DNA of 10,585 nt. Origin: Kangiella sp. Its GTDB lineage: Bacteria; Pseudomonadota; Gammaproteobacteria; Enterobacterales; Kangiellaceae. The position numbers and the translations under genes were made by a program. Every line of letters begins with the position of its first letter. Position 1 is the first letter of the stretch. The notes below the pieces were generated by a model. It made no database searches. It had not been told where the DNA came from and saw only the letters and a list, made by a program, of their open reading frames with translations. The stretch spans positions 20,992 to 31,576 of the forward strand of contig NVVT01000002.1 of the NCBI GenBank assembly GCA_002733465.1. The letters are read 5' to 3'. This document shows, one piece after another, positions 6,973-10,585 of the stretch.

Positions 6973-8016
6973 TTAATTGGCGATAACACGGACTAAATCA
7001 CCTTCATTGACAAAAAGGTGTTTAGCGACATCTTTAGGAATGATGATATGTTTTTCGCTGTCGCATATAGTAGCCAGAATTTGCACTGCTCTGAAATCAT
7101 CAGTTTTTGTATTACAGATGATATGTCGCTGCTGCATACTGCTATCTTGTCCATTTTTAATATCATTTTGATTTTCGAATTTTACGATTAATTTTAGACT
7201 TTGTTGAATGGTTTTAATATGGCGTTTTTGAGCGGAAATAGTGGGTCCGGCATCAAAAATGTCAACATAATCGCTTTGTATAAAACCTTCTGACTCTAAA
7301 AGACGAATTGCTGGTATTGTATTTTTATGAACTTGATTGATCGATTCTTGAGCATCTTTACTCAATAAACTGACGTAAATTGGGTGTTTCGGCATTAACT
7401 GAGCAATAAAAACTTTATTACCAATGCCGGTTAAATAATCTGCGGTTGGAAAATCAATAGAAAAGAAATGTTCTTCGAGCCATTTCCAGAATGGAGAGTT
7501 TCCATTTTCATCGGAAATCCCTCTCATTTCAGCTATTATTTTATCGCTAAAACGTTCTTCATGCTCCGCGATAAACATAAATCGAAAACGAGAGAGAAAT
7601 CGGCCATTACTGTTGATACGGGCTTTTTCTTTTAAAAATAATGTACATATTTCGCTAGATCCAGAGAGATCATTGCAAAGGGTAAGTGTTTCAACTGTGT
7701 TGTGAACTTTTAATTCACTAGAAGAATGCACTATTTTACCTAAGTGATAGTGGTAAAAAGGGTTGTCTAACCCAACAGCCGCCTCAATACCGCTAGTTCC
7801 TACGACTTCACCAGTTTCTGTATCTTCCATAACAAATAGATAACTTTGATCACCTGGCGTAACAACATCTTTGGCAAAGGAATTTAAAGAACGAGTGATT
7901 TTATTTTTTAATATTGATTCACTGACAGGCAAAGAGGTAAAGCCATGCCCAGACTCAATTGCAATTTGATGCAATGAATCGTAATCAGAAGTTTGAATAG
8001 GACGAATAATGATCAT
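6973..8016 (-). CDS. astA: arginine N-succinyltransferase
   Basis: This 347-residue enzyme performs the first step of the AST pathway, moving succinyl from succinyl-CoA to the alpha-amino group of arginine. The N-terminus MIIIRPIQTSDYDSLHQIA is the typical AstA opening, which supports the chosen start. Further family blocks are FVMEDTETGEVVGTSGIEAAVGL (61-83), CNDLSGSSEICTLFL (114-128), SRFRFMFIAEHEERF (142-156), IIAEMRGISDENGNSPFW (160-177), LMPKHPIYVSLLS (207-219) and VDIFDAGPTI (251-260). His230 in INQVHKN aligns with the catalytic His of characterised AstA. The last 60 residues (after about 280) are less conserved in the family, and here they are Asn/Gln-rich. A weak AAGAGA site precedes the ATG. 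It is 142 bases downstream of argD/astC, a gap filled by the inverted-repeat element at 8047-8133. Confidence 0.96.
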   Translation of the reverse strand: MIIIRPIQTSDYDSLHQIAIESGHGFTSLPVSESILKNKITRSLNSFAKDVVTPGDQSYLFVMEDTETGEVVGTSGIEAAVGLDNPFYHYHLGKIVHSSSELKVHNTVETLTLCNDLSGSSEICTLFLKEKARINSNGRFLSRFRFMFIAEHEERFSDKIIAEMRGISDENGNSPFWKWLEEHFFSIDFPTADYLTGIGNKVFIAQLMPKHPIYVSLLSKDAQESINQVHKNTIPAIRLLESEGFIQSDYVDIFDAGPTISAQKRHIKTIQQSLKLIVKFENQNDIKNGQDSSMQQRHIICNTKTDDFRAVQILATICDSEKHIIIPKDVAKHLFVNEGDLVRVIAN

Positions 8017-8046
8017 TGGGTTTTCTCTTTTAAAGATCTAACAACA

Positions 8047-8133
8047 AAAACAGTGTGTCTAAAATTAATTAAAATTCAATTGGCAAAAATCCAATTGCTT
8101 ATAATTTAAACACACTGTTTTAATAGAACAGTG
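8047..8133 (-). promoter_or_regulatory. three-arm inverted-repeat element between argD/astC and astA (attenuator-like)
   Basis: Read on the minus strand (the operon's RNA) there are three arms: arm 1 CACTGTT (8133-8127), arm 2 AAAACAGTGTGT (8121-8110) and arm 3 ACACACTGTTTT (8058-8047). Arms 1 and 2 pair perfectly over 7 bp with a 7-base loop. Arms 2 and 3 pair perfectly over 12 bp and can extend about 8 bp more (one G-U, one bulge). They enclose an inner 7-bp hairpin (CAATTGG at 8077-8083, CCAATTG at 8091-8097). Arm 3 ends in a T run (TTTTTGTTGTT), so the 2:3 form looks like a terminator, while 1:2 would block it. Alternatives are a MITE-like insertion (no target duplication seen), an RNA-processing stem, or a DNA operator. 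Confidence 0.55.
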
Positions 8134-8158
8134 CATGGCGGACTCTTTATAAAAAGAC

Positions 8159-9373
8159 CTATGAAAGATATTTTCCTATAGCTGCTTCAAATTTATCCAT
8201 TCCTTGATTGATATCTTCATCGGGCACTATCAATGAAGGCGCAAAACGAACAACGTTAGCACCAGCGATTAATACCATTACACCCTCATCCATAGCGGTT
8301 AAAAGTATTTCTTTTGCTTTTCCTTTGTATTGTTCATTCAATACAGCACCAATTAACAAACCTTTACCTCTAATCTCGGAGAAGATTGAGTATTTTTCAT
8401 TGATAGCTTCTAATCGTTTAACAAATAGCGCTGATTTTTCTTTTACACCATTAAGAACTTCAGGTGTATTAACCGTATCAAACGCCGCTTCAGCAACCGC
8501 ACAAGCTAATGGATTGCCTCCATAAGTGCTTCCGTGAGTGCCTATCTTAAGGTGTTTGGCGATAGCATCCGTTGTTATCATTGCTCCAATCGGAAAACCG
8601 CCTCCCAAAGCTTTTGCAGTGGTTAAAATATCAGGTGTTACACCTATATCCATATATGCATAAAGGTTACCTAAACGACCAACACCTGTTTGGACTTCAT
8701 CAAAGACTAACAAGGCATTATTTTGGTCACACAAAGCTCTTACACCTTTAATGAATTCATCTGTTGGCTGAATAATTCCACCTTCCCCCTGAAGAGGCTC
8801 TATAACAACGGCACAGGTTTTATCAGAAATTAACGCTTTAACGCTGTCCAAATTGTTATATTCGGCATGAAATATATCAGCTGGTTTTGGACCAAAACCG
8901 TCTGAATAAGCGGGTTGACCGCCAACTGTCACAGTAAAAAATGTTCGACCATGGAAACCTTGTTTAAAAGCAATAATATGTGTTTTTTCTACTCCGTGCT
9001 CTTCTAGCGCCCATCGTCTAGCGAGTTTTAACGCAGCTTCGTTTGCTTCTCCACCTGAGTTAGCAAAATAGACTTTATCGGCAAAAGTCGCATCAATCAT
9101 TTTTGACGCTAAACGTAATGCTGGCTCGTTAGTCATGGTATTGGATAAATGCCATAATTTTTGACCCTGCTCGATTAAAGCATTAACCAAATTCGGGTGG
9201 CAATGACCTAAACAATTAACCGCAATACCACCAGCAAAATCGATATACTCGTTATCATCCTTATCCCAAATACGAGATCCTTTACCCTTAACCGGTATCA
9301 CTTTAGACGGAGCGTAGTTTGGTACCATGACTTGATCAAAAGTAGAACGGTCGACAGCTAGTAATTCGGACAT
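8159..9373 (-). CDS. argD: acetylornithine/succinylornithine aminotransferase (ArgD/AstC)
   Basis: This 404-residue class-III PLP aminotransferase acts on N2-succinylornithine in AST arginine breakdown (the AstC role) and, in the reverse sense, on N-acetylornithine in arginine synthesis (the ArgD role). Key parts are the substrate end (YIDFAGGIAVNCLGHCHP, 43-60), the PLP phosphate-binding SGGEANEAALKLAR (106-119), FHGRTF (140-145), FDEVQTGVGR (224-233, with the Asp that contacts the pyridine nitrogen), the Schiff-base Lys254 in TTAKALGGGFPIGA, THGSTYGGNPLA (279-290), and the C-terminal VLIAGANVVRFAPSL. The neighbouring astA and astD make the catabolic role certain in context; whether it is also the only biosynthetic ArgD cannot be seen here (astC is an equally fair name). 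The ATG has AAGAGA about 9 bases upstream. It is divergent from an Lrp-type regulator across a 164-base promoter region. Confidence 0.95.
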   Translation of the reverse strand: MSELLAVDRSTFDQVMVPNYAPSKVIPVKGKGSRIWDKDDNEYIDFAGGIAVNCLGHCHPNLVNALIEQGQKLWHLSNTMTNEPALRLASKMIDATFADKVYFANSGGEANEAALKLARRWALEEHGVEKTHIIAFKQGFHGRTFFTVTVGGQPAYSDGFGPKPADIFHAEYNNLDSVKALISDKTCAVVIEPLQGEGGIIQPTDEFIKGVRALCDQNNALLVFDEVQTGVGRLGNLYAYMDIGVTPDILTTAKALGGGFPIGAMITTDAIAKHLKIGTHGSTYGGNPLACAVAEAAFDTVNTPEVLNGVKEKSALFVKRLEAINEKYSIFSEIRGKGLLIGAVLNEQYKGKAKEILLTAMDEGVMVLIAGANVVRFAPSLIVPDEDINQGMDKFEAAIGKYLS

Positions 9374-9432
9374 AATAATAATCTCTTGGTTTGTTAATTG
9401 GCTAATTGCTTAGCGAGCCATTATGAACAAGT

Positions 9433-9466
9433 TATATGTCAATTTGCAGTGTCATTTTGACATATA
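9433..9466. promoter_or_regulatory. inverted-repeat operator between argD/astC and the Lrp-type gene
   Basis: TATATGTCAA (9433-9442) and TTGACATATA (9457-9466) are perfect 10-bp inverted arms with a 14-base spacer. An extra TGTCA half-site lies between them at 9450-9454. Each arm carries the -35 hexamer TTGACA, one reading toward each gene, so a bound protein would block both directions. The divergent Lrp/AsnC protein is the natural candidate binder (inference). Confidence 0.62.
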
Positions 9467-9485
9467 TAACAAATTTATCTAACAT
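9457..9485 (+). promoter_or_regulatory. sigma70 promoter of the Lrp-type regulator gene
   Basis: A consensus -35 TTGACA (9457-9462) is followed after exactly 17 bases by TAACAT (9480-9485, four of six matches to TATAAT). Transcription would start near 9492, giving a leader of about 45 bases before the ATG at 9538. The -35 lies inside the right arm of the inverted repeat, which fits autoregulation. No clear -10 at the right spacing was found for the minus-strand TTGACA. Confidence 0.6.
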
Positions 9486-9537
9486 ACTGATAACAAAACT
9501 AGGCAATTTGAATAATAGTGACTATAAAGGGCTTGAT

Positions 9538-9966
9538 ATGGCAACCGAAAATGAAGAAAAATTGATAAGAGTACTTCAAGCTGACGTAAGAGCTTCCACT
9601 ACCGAAATCGCGCGTAAATTAGGCGTATCAAGAGCGACCGTACAAGCGCGGATATTAAAACTTGAAAGGGAAGGGACTATAACCGGTTACACATTAACCT
9701 TAGGAAAAGACTACCTTAACCATTATATTTCAGCGCATGTAGCAATTGCCGCGGAACAAAAATCTTCATCTTTTCTTACCGCAAATCTACTTAAAATTGA
9801 TGCTGTATCAGTGGTACATGCTATTAGTGGAGACTTTGATATGATTGCTGTAATCCATGCTAGAAATACCGAGCAACTTAGTCATTTGATTGATGAAATA
9901 GGTAATTTGGAAGGTGTGGTTAGAACTAATACGTCAGTCATTTTAGAAACTAAAGAAAAACGCTAG
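9538..9966 (+). CDS. Lrp/AsnC family transcriptional regulator
   Basis: This 142-residue DNA-binding regulator has the two-domain Lrp/AsnC layout. The N-terminal winged helix-turn-helix occupies about 5-50 (EKLIRVLQADVRASTTEIARKLGVSRATVQARILKLEREGTITGY; recognition helix near 31-42). The C-terminal RAM ligand-binding/oligomerisation domain spans about 63-138, with the typical AISGDFDMIAVI (95-106) where amino-acid effectors bind. The frame is open further upstream to an ATG at 9436, but that start lies within the operator and before the promoter's transcript. ATG 9538 has AAAGGG 6 bases upstream and gives the normal family length, so I used it. Being divergent from argD/astC, it probably senses an amino acid (arginine or a product) and controls the AST genes and itself; the ligand is inference. 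It ends convergent with the ArsR-type gene. Confidence 0.93.
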   Translation: MATENEEKLIRVLQADVRASTTEIARKLGVSRATVQARILKLEREGTITGYTLTLGKDYLNHYISAHVAIAAEQKSSSFLTANLLKIDAVSVVHAISGDFDMIAVIHARNTEQLSHLIDEIGNLEGVVRTNTSVILETKEKR

Positions 9967-10000
9967 TGGTAGTAGACTACTAAAATTAATTTTCTATATT

Positions 10001-10342
10001 CTAATCTTCTGGACAGTAGTGATCATGCAAAACTTGGATAATACCTTTAGCTACACCGCTAGCAATAGAATAATAGATCGTCTGAGATTCTCTACGGGTA
10101 TTCACTATTTCATCGTCTCTTAGTTTTGCAAGATGTTGTGAAAGAGCGGACTGGGAAATATCAATTTTATCGTTCAATTCTGTGACGGAAAGTTCTCCTT
10201 CACACAAAATACACAATATCATCAAGCGATTAACGTTGGCTAAGGCTTTTAGTTGTCTAGTCGCAACATCGGCATGTTCTCTTATAGCTTCGGGACCTTG
10301 AGGTTTACAAATAGACGGGGTTAATTTAGTGACATTATCCAT
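10001..10342 (-). CDS. ArsR/SmtB-family regulator, BigR/SqrR/HlyU-like thiol sensor
   Basis: This 113-residue winged-helix repressor has residues 25-50 (ADVATRQLKALANVNRLMILCILCEGE) and the recognition segment DISQSALSQHLAKLRDDEIVNTRRESQTIYYSI (61-93), which are the BigR/YgaV/HlyU/SqrR pattern rather than the metal-binding ArsR pattern (no CxCxxC-type metal loop in helix 3). It has Cys44 in the LILC-type position and Cys110 in the closing HDHYC, the pair that in BigR, SqrR and HlyU forms a di- or tetrasulfide when reactive sulfur species are present, releasing DNA. Cys12 and Cys47 are extra. The first 20 residues (with ICKPQGP) extend beyond the shorter family members. A perfect inverted repeat lies just upstream at 10362-10394. 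No sulfur-oxidation gene is visible in the window, so its target beyond itself is unknown. Confidence 0.88.
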   Translation of the reverse strand: MDNVTKLTPSICKPQGPEAIREHADVATRQLKALANVNRLMILCILCEGELSVTELNDKIDISQSALSQHLAKLRDDEIVNTRRESQTIYYSIASGVAKGIIQVLHDHYCPED

Positions 10343-10361
10343 AACTTCTGATCTTTCGTTG

Positions 10362-10394
10362 ATATTAGTTAATTATATAAGTGTTAACTAATAT
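10362..10394 (-). promoter_or_regulatory. operator/promoter of the ArsR-type gene: 11-bp perfect inverted repeat around a -10
   Basis: ATATTAGTTAA (10362-10372) and TTAACTAATAT (10384-10394) are perfect 11-bp inverted arms with an 11-base spacer. On the minus strand a TATAAT -10 (10377-10372) sits at the downstream edge of the spacer, and the -35 region (near 10395-10400) is poor. A dimeric repressor on this site would cover the -10, so autoregulation by the adjacent ArsR-type protein is likely. It is AT-rich, as are known BigR-class sites. Confidence 0.7.
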
Positions 10395-10468
10395 AGTGGA
10401 ATTAAAAATATAAGTCTAGTCAATAACGAACCAATAATAAATAGATAATGCTTTATATAAGCTAATTT

Positions 10469-10585
10469 TCAATTGATATTTGCTCTATTACGTCGATTTT
10501 TCCAAGCATTCATAACGTGCCACTTCCAGAACAGGTTAATAAACAGGTATCCAGCGGTTGCAGCAATAACAGCACAAATAGCACA
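10469..10585 (-). CDS. 3' end of a membrane protein gene (possibly DUF2062), partial
   Basis: The minus strand is open from the window edge for 38 codons to a TGA. The visible tail is one hydrophobic helix (CAICAVIAATAGYLFINLF) followed by a Trp- and Arg-rich end (WKWHVMNAWKNRRNRANIN), typical of an inner-membrane protein whose basic C-terminus stays in the cytoplasm. DUF2062 proteins have ends of this kind (a helix then W-x-V-x-x-W-basic), but the fragment is too short to be sure. It is on the same strand as the ArsR-type gene with 126 bases between them. That gap holds the operator and no clear terminator. Confidence 0.6.
   Translation of the reverse strand, partial: CAICAVIAATAGYLFINLFWKWHVMNAWKNRRNRANIN

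Noticed and set aside
8047..8121. Calling the 75-base inverted repeat a definite MITE
   Set aside because: No flanking target duplication is visible and copy number cannot be judged from one window; kept as an alternative explanation only.
8208..8525. Plus-strand 105-codon frame antisense to argD/astC
   Set aside because: It mirrors the conserved coding strand of the aminotransferase; composition and lack of start signals show a shadow frame.
9401..9414. Small palindrome GCTAATTGCTTAGC upstream of argD/astC
   Set aside because: Only 5-bp arms, and no relation to a -10 or start site; expected by chance in AT-rich DNA.
9436..9537. N-terminal 34-residue extension of the Lrp-type protein from ATG 9436
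   Set aside because: The codons run through the operator and the predicted promoter, have no ribosome site, and make the protein longer than its family; ATG 9538 with AAAGGG fits better.
9971..9983. TAGTAGACTACTA hairpin between the convergent Lrp and ArsR genes as terminator
   Set aside because: The stem is 5 bp with a 3-base loop and no proper T-tract follows; too weak to call.
10450..10463. GCTTTATATAAGC as terminator or operator
   Set aside because: Only four strong base pairs around an AT core, with no T-tract in a useful place.

Overview
The window looks like chromosomal DNA of an AT-rich marine-type gammaproteobacterium, probably Alteromonadales (Colwellia/Thalassotalea-like). This is inferred from the gene families, the astC-astA-astD arrangement beside an Lrp-type regulator, and the overall AT bias; no 16S or other marker is present to prove it. 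There is no phage, transposase, CRISPR or tRNA gene. Every main reading frame is intact, and the two terminal genes are cut by the window edges.

Layout. At 1-240 is the 3' end of sucD (TCA cycle), closed by a bidirectional intrinsic terminator. Facing it on the minus strand is a DUF3192 lipoprotein (346-711). Next, also on the minus strand, are an acyltransferase-3 membrane enzyme (979-2067, with its own terminator at 933-969) and a secreted M1 aminopeptidase of the leukotriene-A4-hydrolase type (2158-4014). A C-rich/G-rich repeat with a canonical G-quadruplex pattern separates those two. Divergent from the peptidase is a two-gene plus-strand unit: a HupE/UreJ-type membrane protein (4119-4838) and a one-pass 'transmembrane anchor' protein with a beta-rich outer domain (4860-5378).

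From 9373 down to 5422 (minus strand) lies the arginine succinyltransferase (AST) catabolic cluster in the order argD/astC, astA, astD. astB and astE are not in the window. An unusual nested inverted-repeat element with three competing arms occupies the gap between argD/astC and astA. An Lrp/AsnC regulator (9538-9966) is divergent from argD/astC. Their shared upstream region carries a 10-bp perfect inverted repeat whose arms contain the consensus -35 hexamer TTGACA on both strands, so the Lrp protein is a good candidate for local control of the AST genes and of itself.

At the right end (minus strand) is an ArsR-family regulator (10001-10342) with the cysteine pair seen in BigR/SqrR/HlyU persulfide sensors. 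A perfect 11-bp inverted repeat brackets its -10 element. The last feature is the 3' end of a small membrane protein gene (10469-10585).

The most interesting non-coding signals are the three-arm element at 8047-8133, the G4/hairpin repeat at 2101-2151, and the two regulator operators. I saw no clearly novel multi-gene system. The HupE-plus-anchor pair is the least understood gene set here.
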